Below, piece after piece: positions 24,220 to 32,315 of a DNA stretch of 64,000 bases. The notes under the pieces were generated by a model. It searched no databases and was not told the DNA's origin. It saw only the letters and a program-made list of their open reading frames with translations. The stretch covers positions 6,740 through 70,739 of the forward strand of contig JBCCHB010000081.1 in NCBI GenBank assembly GCA_039028975.1, in the 5' to 3' direction. This stretch comes from JAHBNG01 sp039028975 (GTDB lineage Bacteria; Chloroflexota; Anaerolineae; Caldilineales; Caldilineaceae). The position numbers and the translations under genes were made by a program. The number at the start of each line of letters is the position of its first letter. Position 1 is the first letter of the stretch.

Positions 24220-25221
24220 CTACATATTCGAGTTCAGGATCTCTAGCATGGCAGTCATCTGGCCGTTAGCAAAGGCCCGGCTGCGGCTGTTCCATCCACC
24301 GTCATGGCTCATCACAGGTACGTGATCATCGATCATAAACCCTTGGAAACCCATATCCCGCAAGCTCTTCATCACCTCGAACATATTCAAATTACCTTCA
24401 CCGATGAATCCCTCCCGAAACTTGGGTACACTACCGACTACGTCCCGAAAGTGGACGTAGAATATCTTCTCTTGTTCGCCAAAGTAGCGCAGCCCCTGCA
24501 AGCACTCATCCGGACTCATCTCTGACCAGCTTCCCACACAGAAATCCAGTCCATGCATAGGGCTATCCCCGAGCTCCATCGCGCGTTTGAACGCCTCAAA
24601 ACTGCGCATGATCCGAGCCACGCCACCGAGAGACGGAACAGGCGGATCGTCCGGATGTAGAGCGAGTTTTACGTTAGACTCTTCGGCAACGGGCAAGATC
24701 GCCTTGATGAAATACGTGTAGTTGGCCCACATCTCGTCGTCAGAGTAGGTGCGACCAAAGGCAAGGGGCGCGTTTTCGGCCAACGCTAAGTCGAATGCAG
24801 TGACCTGTACGCCTCCTCGACCGCGAGCCGTACGCGACGTGCGCCAGACCCCGGTGACGACAAAATGATAACCAAAGATTGGAATGCCAGCCCGCCCCAT
24901 ATTGCGGATTGTAGTTTGCATATGCTCCAACTGTTCGTCCCTACCGGGAAGCCCTAACATAATTTTGTCGTAGAACTTGATGGGGACATTTTCGATGGCG
25001 TTCAATCGCAGCCCTGCATCCTCACAGCGGGTGCGCAACTGCAGGAGGTCCATATAGTCCCAGTGAGTATCGCCGGGCAGATGGGGCGAGCCGTGGAACA
25101 TATTGAACTGGATATCCTGGATGCCTAATTGCTTCGTAAACAGAATTACCTCATCGGTTAGCTCCTGCACCTGTCCGACAGCGACACGCATGGGAAGTTG
25201 GTCAAATATGTTTGTGGTCAT
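24220..25221 (-). CDS. Mannonate dehydratase-like protein (UxuA family)
   Basis: A 333-residue TIM barrel with the marks of UxuA: FHGSPHLPGD, IENVPIKFYDKIMLG, GRDEQLEHMQ, LALHPDDPP, VHFRDV and a terminal Asp-His (IDDHVPVM, where typical UxuA has a PDHG). UxuA dehydrates D-mannonate to 2-keto-3-deoxygluconate in glucuronate breakdown and uses Mn2+ or Fe2+. The protein is somewhat shorter than enterobacterial UxuA, and the terminal motif differs, so a related sugar acid is possible. The ATG at 25221 has AAGGGAAA upstream. It fits the lyase at the window's left end and the lactonase downstream. Confidence 0.8.
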   Translation of the reverse strand: MTTNIFDQLPMRVAVGQVQELTDEVILFTKQLGIQDIQFNMFHGSPHLPGDTHWDYMDLLQLRTRCEDAGLRLNAIENVPIKFYDKIMLGLPGRDEQLEHMQTTIRNMGRAGIPIFGYHFVVTGVWRTSRTARGRGGVQVTAFDLALAENAPLAFGRTYSDDEMWANYTYFIKAILPVAEESNVKLALHPDDPPVPSLGGVARIMRSFEAFKRAMELGDSPMHGLDFCVGSWSEMSPDECLQGLRYFGEQEKIFYVHFRDVVGSVPKFREGFIGEGNLNMFEVMKSLRDMGFQGFMIDDHVPVMSHDGGWNSRSRAFANGQMTAMLEILNSNM

Positions 25222-25302
25222 GGCATTTCCCTTTTAGAACAAAGATTTTGCAGATTACACGGTTTTCCCTTCGGCTGCGAAATCTGTGCAATCCCTGTTT
25301 TC

Positions 25303-26448
25303 TTAAGACTTTTTCGGAATCACTGGCCCATCATTACGCCACCAACGCACCTCATTGCTGCCCCGCTCCGCCGCGGCTACAATATCCAGCCGACCGTTCC
25401 CAGTCAGATCGGCCACAATTACCTGATTGGCGTTTACCCAGCCATCCTTGAGCAGCTGCATATCCCACGGCCCACGCGGATCGCCCCGATGCTTGAAGAG
25501 CGCCACGCGTCCTGTATCGGCCCACGCGCTAGCCACCACTTCGATCTGACCGTCGTTATCCAAATCCGCAGCAATGGCTTCAAACGCGTTGGGGAAATGT
25601 TCACAGATCATGTGCTGTTGCCATCCGTCCACCGTGGGATCACCACTATTTTCATACCAGACGATCTGGTGAGGCGTCTCGCCTTGGGTATTATGTTGAT
25701 GGTGGGGTGATAACATGCCTAGTGCCATTACTACATCGAGATGGCCGTTGCCCGTTATGTCCACCGGGTGGCCGTGAATGGGCTGTTGCGGGGTGGCAAT
25801 AGTATGCTTGTTCCAAGGCTGGTTGACCGGATCGCCTGGGTTCTGATACCAGACGACCTGATTGCCTTCACGGGCGGCACCAAACAGGTCTATCTTGCCA
25901 TCTCCATCCATATCGACCGCGCAGATGGCGCGGGTCTCGCCAATATTGGCTTCAATGGTGCGCTGGGTGAAACCACCCTGTCCGTCATTCTCGAACCAGT
26001 CAAAGCGATTGCCCTTGCGCCAGCTAGAGGCTGCCACATCCAAGTGTCCATTGCCCGTAAAATCGGCCACGGCCACATCATAGGCCCCCGGCAAGCCGCC
26101 TTCAACCATATATTCATAGCGCCAATTGTTGCGGTTACGGGGATCCCCCTCAAAGGCAAAATAGAGCAACGAGCCCTTGAGGTTATCCACAATCACAATC
26201 TCTGGGCGGCCGTCCCCGTTGATGTCGGCGATCTCATGACGTTCCAGCCATTCATCGGTACGCTCGTGGATGATGTGCTGGGTGAAATTGCCCTGGCCAT
26301 CGTTCTCGAACCAGTAGAGGCCCACAATGGTATCGGCGGCGACCAGATCAAGCACGCCATTGCCAGTCAGGTCCGTGGTGGAGATGCCAAAGGCGTAGTT
26401 GAAACCGCCCATGACGAGATGTTCGGTGAAGTTGATGTGATGTGCCAT
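25303..26448 (-). CDS. FG-GAP/VCBS repeat propeller protein
   Basis: A 381-residue protein of about seven FG-GAP units, each with a calcium-type loop (TDLTGNGVLDLV, ADINGDGRPEIV, ADFTGNGHLDVA, VDMDGDGKIDLF, VDITGNGHLDVV, ADLDNDGQIEVV, ADLTGNGRLDIV). It should fold as a seven-bladed propeller. There is no signal peptide, unlike most such proteins, so it would stay in the cytoplasm unless exported by another route. Ligand or enzymatic activity unknown. Its first 38 codons occur again, isolated, at 29094-29206. Confidence 0.85.
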   Translation of the reverse strand: MAHHINFTEHLVMGGFNYAFGISTTDLTGNGVLDLVAADTIVGLYWFENDGQGNFTQHIIHERTDEWLERHEIADINGDGRPEIVIVDNLKGSLLYFAFEGDPRNRNNWRYEYMVEGGLPGAYDVAVADFTGNGHLDVAASSWRKGNRFDWFENDGQGGFTQRTIEANIGETRAICAVDMDGDGKIDLFGAAREGNQVVWYQNPGDPVNQPWNKHTIATPQQPIHGHPVDITGNGHLDVVMALGMLSPHHQHNTQGETPHQIVWYENSGDPTVDGWQQHMICEHFPNAFEAIAADLDNDGQIEVVASAWADTGRVALFKHRGDPRGPWDMQLLKDGWVNANQVIVADLTGNGRLDIVAAAERGSNEVRWWRNDGPVIPKKS

Positions 26449-26628
26449 GATTTTTTTGTAGTATAGGAAAGTATAAAATCACTCGAGTAGCTTCGCATAG
26501 CCAGTTCGCACTCAGCGGTTCTGGGACTGAGTCACGGACTCCGCGGGTGAGGTTGGGCGAAGCCCTTTTTTATGGTTCTCTCTTCATTCACAATTCGATA
26601 TAGTGTTTAATATTGCATCCAAGCAGCT

Positions 26629-27660
26629 CTACTTCAATGTGGTAGCCATAACCCAGAACGGCTGCTTCCCGACCGCGTAATCTTCCAGGGCGTGCAACTC
26701 ACCGGTTGTCGTATCCACGCGATAAGAAGTCATGCTGTTGGCAGCTTCCCCCGCACAATATAGATAAGTCCCCGTTGGATCAAGATTGAATGAGCGAGGG
26801 CTGGCTGGAACCGCAAAGTGGCCAAATGGCCTGAGCGCGCCACCCGCATCGATAGCGTACCCCACAATACTATCGTGACCACGATTGGAGGCGTAGGCCC
26901 ACTTCCCATTTGGATGCACCTCCACATGAGCCGTAAACCCACCCTCTGTATAGTCTGCCGGTAAGGTTGAGATGTGTTGGAAGCGCGTGAGCGTGCCCTG
27001 TTTTGCATCGAAATGATGGGCGGTTACCGTGTTGCCCTGCTCATTGATGATGTAGGCCACATCTTCTTGGGGCCGAAAGCAAATATGGCGCGGACCCGTA
27101 TCGTCGTCGGGCGGTGCCAGTTCGGCAGGCTCATTGGGCGAGAGTCGCCCCGACTCGCTATCAAAGCGAAATTGGCTGGTCTTGTTGGTTGGGCAGACAT
27201 GGGGGACAAAGACAAACTGATCTTCGGACGTCGCCAAAACTGCATGGGCTTTTTCCCCAGTATCGACATACTGCACAAGTGTCTGAATTGCACCATCTGC
27301 CCCCAGCCGATGGACGGTGATTCCGCCCCCGCCATAGTAGGCGGTCAGGAGAAAGCGACCCGCCTGGTCGGTAATGAGGTGGGCTGGCGTCTCGATCCCT
27401 GTGTCCACTTTATTTATGAGCGTCAGATCGCCCGACTCTTTATTGAGATGAAAGCTGACCAGCGTGGTTGACTCTACATGTGCGGCGAGCATGACACTGC
27501 CCGACGGATGCATATAAAGGGCACCGACCGGACCATGAGCATTGCTAGTCGACCGCAGTTGGAGCGCGCCGGACTGAGGATCTAGATCATATAGTTTGAT
27601 CTGCTCATCGCCAGTCAGCGCGACAAAGAGAACAAGCTGGTCATAATTGGTCTGTATCAT
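26629..27660 (-). CDS. Lactonase family protein (6-phosphogluconolactonase-like, seven-bladed propeller)
   Basis: A 343-residue protein of the PF10282 type. It shows the recurrent propeller text VGALYMHPSGSVMLAAH, PAHLITDQAGRFLLTAYYG, HVEVHPNGKWAYASNRG and SFNLDPTGTYLYCAGE, one per blade. Family members such as YbhE/Pgl open 6-phosphogluconolactone or other sugar lactones, and this one could serve the sugar-acid genes around it. AGGAGC lies eight bases before the ATG at 27660. It is cytoplasmic. Some family members bind rather than hydrolyse. Confidence 0.85.
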   Translation of the reverse strand: MIQTNYDQLVLFVALTGDEQIKLYDLDPQSGALQLRSTSNAHGPVGALYMHPSGSVMLAAHVESTTLVSFHLNKESGDLTLINKVDTGIETPAHLITDQAGRFLLTAYYGGGGITVHRLGADGAIQTLVQYVDTGEKAHAVLATSEDQFVFVPHVCPTNKTSQFRFDSESGRLSPNEPAELAPPDDDTGPRHICFRPQEDVAYIINEQGNTVTAHHFDAKQGTLTRFQHISTLPADYTEGGFTAHVEVHPNGKWAYASNRGHDSIVGYAIDAGGALRPFGHFAVPASPRSFNLDPTGTYLYCAGEAANSMTSYRVDTTTGELHALEDYAVGKQPFWVMATTLK

Positions 27661-27695
27661 CGTTTAGCTCCTATGGTAAAGTCGTGTAGTCTTCA

Positions 27696-29075
27696 CTAGT
27701 ATACCCGTACTACCTGACCACGCTCCCGTTCCAGGCGCGCCAATACTTCGTCGACCACCACCGGATTGGCCGGCCACGCTTGGGGGGAGATGTGCGATAG
27801 CCGCAGCAGCAGGCGCGCCAACTGGCCCACATACTCCTTCAGCTCTCGCGGGCGCACCTTGTCGATTGTGTCGCCTGCCTCATGGTGAAAGTCGCTGTCG
27901 GGGTGACGATCCGCAAAGCGCCAACGCCAGAGAAATGCGGCGTCGATTCCGGCGCGGATAAATGGGTAATGATCCGATGAATAGTCCAACTGAGCCATGA
28001 CGTGACATTTGAGACCGTCGCCCATTGCGTTGAACTGCTGTTGGATCAGCGAACGTAGATGGGGGAAAGCGAGGACCAGTCCTTTGATTGGACCAGTAGC
28101 CAATTCATCCAGGTTGATTGCCAGCCGCGGTGCGGGTTCGGGGCCATAATGACGCGTCACATAGGCATAGGATCCCTGGAGCGTCTGCTCTTCGGCGCTA
28201 TAGGTGACAAATCGGATGGTGCGTCCCGGCTGTACGCCCAGCTCGCGTTGCAGTTGCGCCAGAACGCGCGCGGTTTCCAGTACGACGATTGTTCCGGAAC
28301 TATTGTCATTGCCGCCAACCGTACCGTAGACGGTGTCGTGATGACCGCCCAACACTAGGTGCTCGTCCGCCCACCGCGCGCCGGGCAATTCGGCGACCAC
28401 GTTGTGAGCTGGTGCGCTGTAAAACTCGCTCTCCACCAGTAGACGCGCCGAGCGCCCCTGCTGCGCCCGTTTACGTAGCAGCGCGCCGCCTTCACGGGCT
28501 ACTGCTACTGTGGGCAGCGGATGCTCATCGGGGCCAGGATCTATCCAGTCACCGGCGCTGTGATATTCGACCCGCCCGCCTTCCTTGCGATCCGTTACAA
28601 TGGCAGCCTGTGCGCCGGCCTGCGCCAATCCACTTAGCCGTCCTGAAAGGGGCTGAGGTGGCGTAAATGGTTCAAACCCCAGCGCCGTCACGGCAATACT
28701 GCCGGGCAGGCGCTCGCGCTGCTCTGCCAACTCGCGAGGCGTGCCAAAGCCCACATCCACCAAATGTGCAGTCAGTTCAAAGGGGGGACAACGGTTGAAG
28801 GGGAGAATCGGCACAGTTTGGTCATTTTCTATGATTTGCGCAGAGGCGGCAGACCAGCGCCAGCTATCCAGCTGATACGCTTCCAGCGTGGCGTTAGCCA
28901 GGCCGCTTTCGGAAAGCTGGTCGCGGAGATAGTTTACCGCCCGCCATTCGCTTGGTGATGAAGCCCAACGCTCTCCAATGGTGTCGCAAAGCATGGTTAG
29001 GTGCGCATCTATACGTGACCCGACCCATGCTTCACCGACCAGAAAACGATCTATTTGGTTCCAGTCCAATTGCAT
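27696..29075 (-). CDS. M28 family zinc peptidase with PA domain
   Basis: A 459-residue aminopeptidase-like protein. The zinc ligands are visible: GGHHDTVYGT (His), GGNDNSSGT (Asp), YSAEEQTLQGS (catalytic and ligand Glu), QLDYSSDHYPF (Asp-His region) and the later FHHEAGDTID (His). A protease-associated insert of about 110 residues lies at 100-215. There is no signal peptide, which is unusual for M28. The ATG at 29075 has AGGAGA six bases upstream. That ribosome site begins where a fragment of the VCBS gene ends. Confidence 0.87.
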   Translation of the reverse strand: MQLDWNQIDRFLVGEAWVGSRIDAHLTMLCDTIGERWASSPSEWRAVNYLRDQLSESGLANATLEAYQLDSWRWSAASAQIIENDQTVPILPFNRCPPFELTAHLVDVGFGTPRELAEQRERLPGSIAVTALGFEPFTPPQPLSGRLSGLAQAGAQAAIVTDRKEGGRVEYHSAGDWIDPGPDEHPLPTVAVAREGGALLRKRAQQGRSARLLVESEFYSAPAHNVVAELPGARWADEHLVLGGHHDTVYGTVGGNDNSSGTIVVLETARVLAQLQRELGVQPGRTIRFVTYSAEEQTLQGSYAYVTRHYGPEPAPRLAINLDELATGPIKGLVLAFPHLRSLIQQQFNAMGDGLKCHVMAQLDYSSDHYPFIRAGIDAAFLWRWRFADRHPDSDFHHEAGDTIDKVRPRELKEYVGQLARLLLRLSHISPQAWPANPVVVDEVLARLERERGQVVRVY

Positions 29076-29093
29076 AGGTATCTCCTATTCGTA

Positions 29094-29206
29094 TCCGCCG
29101 CAACCAGATCGAGCATGCCGTTGCCTGTCAGATCCGCGGTGGAAATGCCATAGGCATAATCGAAGCCGCCCATGATGAGATGTTCGGTGAAGTTAATGTG
29201 ATTCAT
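29094..29206 (-). pseudogene. 5' remnant of the VCBS-repeat gene
   Basis: The frame MNHINFTEHLIMGGFDYAYG continuing to LDLVAADT matches the first 38 codons of the full protein at 25303-26448 (MAHHINFTEHLVMGGFNYAF onwards). The match ends at the codons for AADT; from there the frame runs into the M28 gene's ribosome site and start. It is a truncated duplicate trapped between the M28 and aldo/keto reductase genes. Confidence 0.85.
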
Positions 29207-29217
29207 CACAGTATTTG

Positions 29218-30123
29218 TTACAACGCGTTCAGCGCCTCCCGCAACGCTGGATCCAGACCCATCTGCTCGGCTTCGAACGCCTGATCGATGTGCGCTAGCT
29301 TGCGTGCGCCAACCAATACCGAGGTGACGCCCGGTTGGCCGATGACCCAAGAGAGAGCTAGATTAACCATGCTGCGTCCGGTCTCTGCGGCTTGTGTGCG
29401 CAAGCCCTCCATTCGTCGCATAGAGGTCGCCCCGTTGTAAACATCCCAGTGATCCGGCATGATGTCAAAACGCGTTCCTTGGGGCGCAGTGCCGACGGTG
29501 TGGTACTTTCCCGTCAGGAAGCCAGCGCCCAATGGACTATAGGTAATGGTGCCGATCTCTTCTTCGGCACAAAAGGGCAGCAGTTCGGCTTCAATGTCGC
29601 GCACGGCTAGATTGTAGTTGGGTTGGATCGACTCCATGCGTGGCCATCCACCCACCTCAGCTTTCCACAGGGCTTTACAGAGCTGCCAAGCCATAAAGTT
29701 GCTACAGCCGATATAGCGCACCTTCCCTTCTTTCACCAGCGTATCGAGCGCCTCTAAGGTCTCTTCTAAGGGAATGTTTGCATCCCAGGCATGAAGCTGG
29801 TAGAGATCAATCACGTCGGTCTGCAGCCGCTGTAGGCTGGCTTCTGCGGCCTCAATCAGCCGTTTGCCCAACGGCGGAATGGCCTTGGTGGCAAGTACGA
29901 TCTGATCACGTTTGCCGCTCTGCTTCAACCACTGACCGACCACTGATTCCGATTTTCCCGCTGAATAGGCCTCTGCAGTGTCAAATAGATTGATGCCGCG
30001 CTCAATCGCATGATCCATGATTGTAAACGATGTGGCTGGTTCGATTTCACGATCAAAGGTCACGCAACCAAGTGCAATAGAGCTGACCTTCAGATCCGTT
30101 CGGCCAAGTTGTCGATATTCCAT
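29218..30123 (-). CDS. Aldo/keto reductase
   Basis: A 301-residue (beta/alpha)8 NADPH-linked reductase. The tetrad is complete: Asp and Tyr in LFDTAEAYSAGKSE, Lys in VLATKAI, His in DLYQLHAWD. The cofactor region GVTSVLVGARKLAHIDQ follows near the C-terminus. It opens with the usual MEYRQLGRTDLKVSSIALG. AAAGGACCC lies upstream of the ATG at 30123. In this setting it may act on sugar-derived ketones or aldehydes. It ends 11 bases from the VCBS remnant. Confidence 0.92.
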   Translation of the reverse strand: MEYRQLGRTDLKVSSIALGCVTFDREIEPATSFTIMDHAIERGINLFDTAEAYSAGKSESVVGQWLKQSGKRDQIVLATKAIPPLGKRLIEAAEASLQRLQTDVIDLYQLHAWDANIPLEETLEALDTLVKEGKVRYIGCSNFMAWQLCKALWKAEVGGWPRMESIQPNYNLAVRDIEAELLPFCAEEEIGTITYSPLGAGFLTGKYHTVGTAPQGTRFDIMPDHWDVYNGATSMRRMEGLRTQAAETGRSMVNLALSWVIGQPGVTSVLVGARKLAHIDQAFEAEQMGLDPALREALNAL

Positions 30124-30194
30124 AAGGGTCCTTTTCTCTTAAAATTTAAGGCGCTTAATGGATGCCAAGGATCAGCTTGAAGCCCCAAATTAAG

Positions 30195-30295
30195 TATTAA
30201 TTATTGTATATTCAGAATTAATTATTCAAGCAGTGCCTAACTGAACCATTGTCAATAGTGAATACTTAACAACGAATAATTAATACTTAATGCGG
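30195..30295. repeat. AT-rich intergenic repeat
   Basis: Between the reductase and the beta-sandwich gene, the words TATTAATTATT, AATTAATTATTC and the inverse GAATAATTAATACTTAA recur, giving an imperfect inverted arrangement. It may form a hairpin but has no terminator-like GC stem. It resembles in style the GATTACTGATTACCG repeats near 35.0 and 36.1 kb. Confidence 0.45.
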
Positions 30296-30339
30296 CTGTT
30301 ATTCCCAGTTCCTTGGAATCCAATATGAGCCAAATGGAG

Positions 30340-31044
30340 TTAAGTCGAGTATTCGATCCGCACTTCATCCACCATGACATACCCTTCCGGCAAGGCTGCG
30401 TGGTCCACCGGATAATCAACTTCAGGGCGACGATGGTGGATGCCATCTTCCTCTGGGGTTAGAGGCACGATATTTAGCGGATGGAGCAGCAAGATAATGT
30501 CGATATTGACATCCTGCAAGACATCCTCGATTTCTCCCCAGGCGTAGACGTCCGTATTGTCGTGGCGGGCACCCAGGCAGGTCCACTGCACTGAATCGGT
30601 GGTCAGGGTGATGGTCTGCACTGACCAATCGGGCGTAACGTCAAAGGGTTGACCATGTAGCACAAAGTTGACGGCTTTGTCACCAATGCGGCTCTGGCAG
30701 TGGAGCACCAATTTGGCACCGCGCAAGTTCACCTCCCCCTTGAGCTTCACCGTGAGCCGAGCGTTGCGTAGGTCGGTTGAATAGCCCCCGTCGATAAAGC
30801 GGTTTCCGCCCATCAACGGCAGGTACGCAGGATCTGCATTGGGCTGGGGTGCGGTGAAGAGAATGAAGAGGAGATGGAGATAGCCACCGCCTGGAGGGGC
30901 ATGGTTGGAGTCAATACCCCAGGGGCTGCGGGAGATCAGCGCGTTGTCAACAACCTCCGCTTTGGCTGGTTTACTGTGACCTAGCCAAGCCATCCAGCCG
31001 CCGGGGCCAGCATTAAATGTCTCCTGGTAAACTGTCTTGCCCAT
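30340..31044 (-). CDS. Hypothetical beta-sandwich protein, 234 aa
   Basis: I do not recognise a named family. It opens QETFNAGPGGWMAW and ends YVMVDEVRIEY, the pattern of laminin-G or carbohydrate-binding sandwiches of about 200 residues, with alternating strands between (ARLTVKLKGEVNLRGAKLVL). It has no signal peptide. It stands downstream of an acetyltransferase, an amino-sugar isomerase and a propeller glycosidase-like gene in the same direction, so sugar binding or hydrolysis is a fair guess. A single-domain lyase is an alternative. Confidence 0.65.
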   Translation of the reverse strand: MGKTVYQETFNAGPGGWMAWLGHSKPAKAEVVDNALISRSPWGIDSNHAPPGGGYLHLLFILFTAPQPNADPAYLPLMGGNRFIDGGYSTDLRNARLTVKLKGEVNLRGAKLVLHCQSRIGDKAVNFVLHGQPFDVTPDWSVQTITLTTDSVQWTCLGARHDNTDVYAWGEIEDVLQDVNIDIILLLHPLNIVPLTPEEDGIHHRRPEVDYPVDHAALPEGYVMVDEVRIEYST

Positions 31045-31063
31045 AATAAGCGAATACTCACTC

Positions 31064-31579
31064 TTATTTATTCATACAAAGGTGCATTAGGTAATGGGGT
31101 ACGGGGTGCCACGGGGCAATAAATGTCTCAACAATTTTAAATCCCACCTTCTGATAAACATGTACGGCCCGTCTGTTTTTGACCTCAGGATCAATAAGAA
31201 CATCACTAACGTCTGCCAAGTGGGTGTTGATAAACTCCACGATCATTTTAGTGCCGAAGCCTTGCCCCAAGTAATCTGTTTCGCAGATGAAGATATCTAA
31301 CGAGATACCTTTCTTGCCCGAAAACTCAATGGAGGAGACCCATTCATCGCTTTGATCCACCTCAGACGTTAGCAAATACCCAAATGGCGTGCCATTATGA
31401 AAAGCAATCCAGTGTTGACGGTCAGTTGCGCCTTCAAAAGATTGCGTCAGCGAGTCCAGCGTGTTTTGTAAGCCTTCTCCATGAAGCCATTCGCTAACGT
31501 GGGGGCGCTTGACCCACCGCTCAATCATCGGTTGATCGGCTAGACTAGCAACCGCGAACGTAAATCTGTCTTTCATCAT
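31064..31579 (-). CDS. GNAT acetyltransferase, AAC(6')-like
   Basis: A 171-residue GNAT protein. DYLGQGFGTKMIVEF is the acetyl-CoA loop, and DVLIDPEVKNRRAVHVYQKVGF the following motif, close in form to aminoglycoside 6'-N-acetyltransferases of the AAC(6')-Ib group (which have LGKGLGTKLV and NLRAIRCYEKAGF there). The conserved opening W.KRPHVSEWL also fits. Drug resistance is not shown; between an amino-sugar isomerase and a sandwich protein, acetylation of an amino sugar is equally reasonable. It starts six bases after the isomerase gene ends. Confidence 0.82.
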   Translation of the reverse strand: MMKDRFTFAVASLADQPMIERWVKRPHVSEWLHGEGLQNTLDSLTQSFEGATDRQHWIAFHNGTPFGYLLTSEVDQSDEWVSSIEFSGKKGISLDIFICETDYLGQGFGTKMIVEFINTHLADVSDVLIDPEVKNRRAVHVYQKVGFKIVETFIAPWHPVPHYLMHLCMNK

Positions 31580-31585
31580 TGGCTT

Positions 31586-32314
31586 TCAACGTACATGACC
31601 GCCTGGATTAGCCTCTTGATCACAAATTACCGTCACATTTGGATGAAGCCAAAGGAAAGAGGCTGGAAAGCCAGTAGTAATTCTGCTAGCCAGCAATTTT
31701 TCTAACAACATCCGTTTATGTCTACCGTTGACGAGCAGAAGAATCTGGCGAGCCTGCAGGATATTGGCCATGCCCAGAGTGAGTCCATAGGGAATTGCTA
31801 CGTCCGTTTGCTGCGTCATGGGATGCTGAAGTGTGGATTGGGTTAGTGTCGCTACATGGGGAAATGGATTGAGCCATTCGGCTGGCTCATTGAAGCCAAG
31901 ATGCCCATTTGCGCCCAAGCCCAAAATACACAGATCGATAGGGTCAACCTTCTCTAACGCCTTTTGGATCCGCAGACATTCTTCCTCTGGTGTTGGTGAA
32001 TCACTCTGGAACGCCAGATATCGTTCACTATTAATTCCAAGTGGCTGGCATATATGTTGCTGCAGATAGACTTCGCACGTCGCCGGATCGTCCATGGCTA
32101 GCCCGCCCCACTCATCCAATTTGATGATGCTTACTTGAGCAAACTGATCCGATTTAACGTTTTTTGGCGCGGCCAAGAGTTCGTAGGTACGGGTTGGCGT
32201 GGATCCGGTTGCGAGACAAAGTGTTAGATTTGGTTTGGCGCGCACGGCATCCACAACCAAGTCAGCAGCTCTTTGACTCAATTCTTCATGATTTGTCGTG
32301 ACGATAATTTTCAT
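31586..32314 (-). CDS. Amino-sugar-6-phosphate isomerase/deaminase, AgaI-like
   Basis: A 242-residue NagB-family enzyme: LCLATGSTPTRTYELL (phosphate loop), IKLDEWGGL (catalytic Asp), LCILGLGANGHLGFNEP (the family's GxGxNGHxxFNEP) and PASFLWLHPNVTV. It looks more like galactosamine-6-phosphate isomerase (AgaI) than NagB in LDEW in place of LDEY, in TCEVYLQQHICQPLGI and in the FLWLH ending; that judgement is from memory of the families. It would turn an amino-sugar phosphate into a ketose phosphate and ammonia. The ATG at 32314 lies one base from the upstream stop, so a longer frame from 32380 is unlikely. Confidence 0.8.
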   Translation of the reverse strand: MKIIVTTNHEELSQRAADLVVDAVRAKPNLTLCLATGSTPTRTYELLAAPKNVKSDQFAQVSIIKLDEWGGLAMDDPATCEVYLQQHICQPLGINSERYLAFQSDSPTPEEECLRIQKALEKVDPIDLCILGLGANGHLGFNEPAEWLNPFPHVATLTQSTLQHPMTQQTDVAIPYGLTLGMANILQARQILLLVNGRHKRMLLEKLLASRITTGFPASFLWLHPNVTVICDQEANPGGHVR

Positions 32315-32315
32315 G

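Noticed and set aside
25741..26466. A 241-codon plus-strand frame
   Set aside because: It mirrors the repetitive VCBS gene on the other strand; the periodic repeats keep the opposite frame open.
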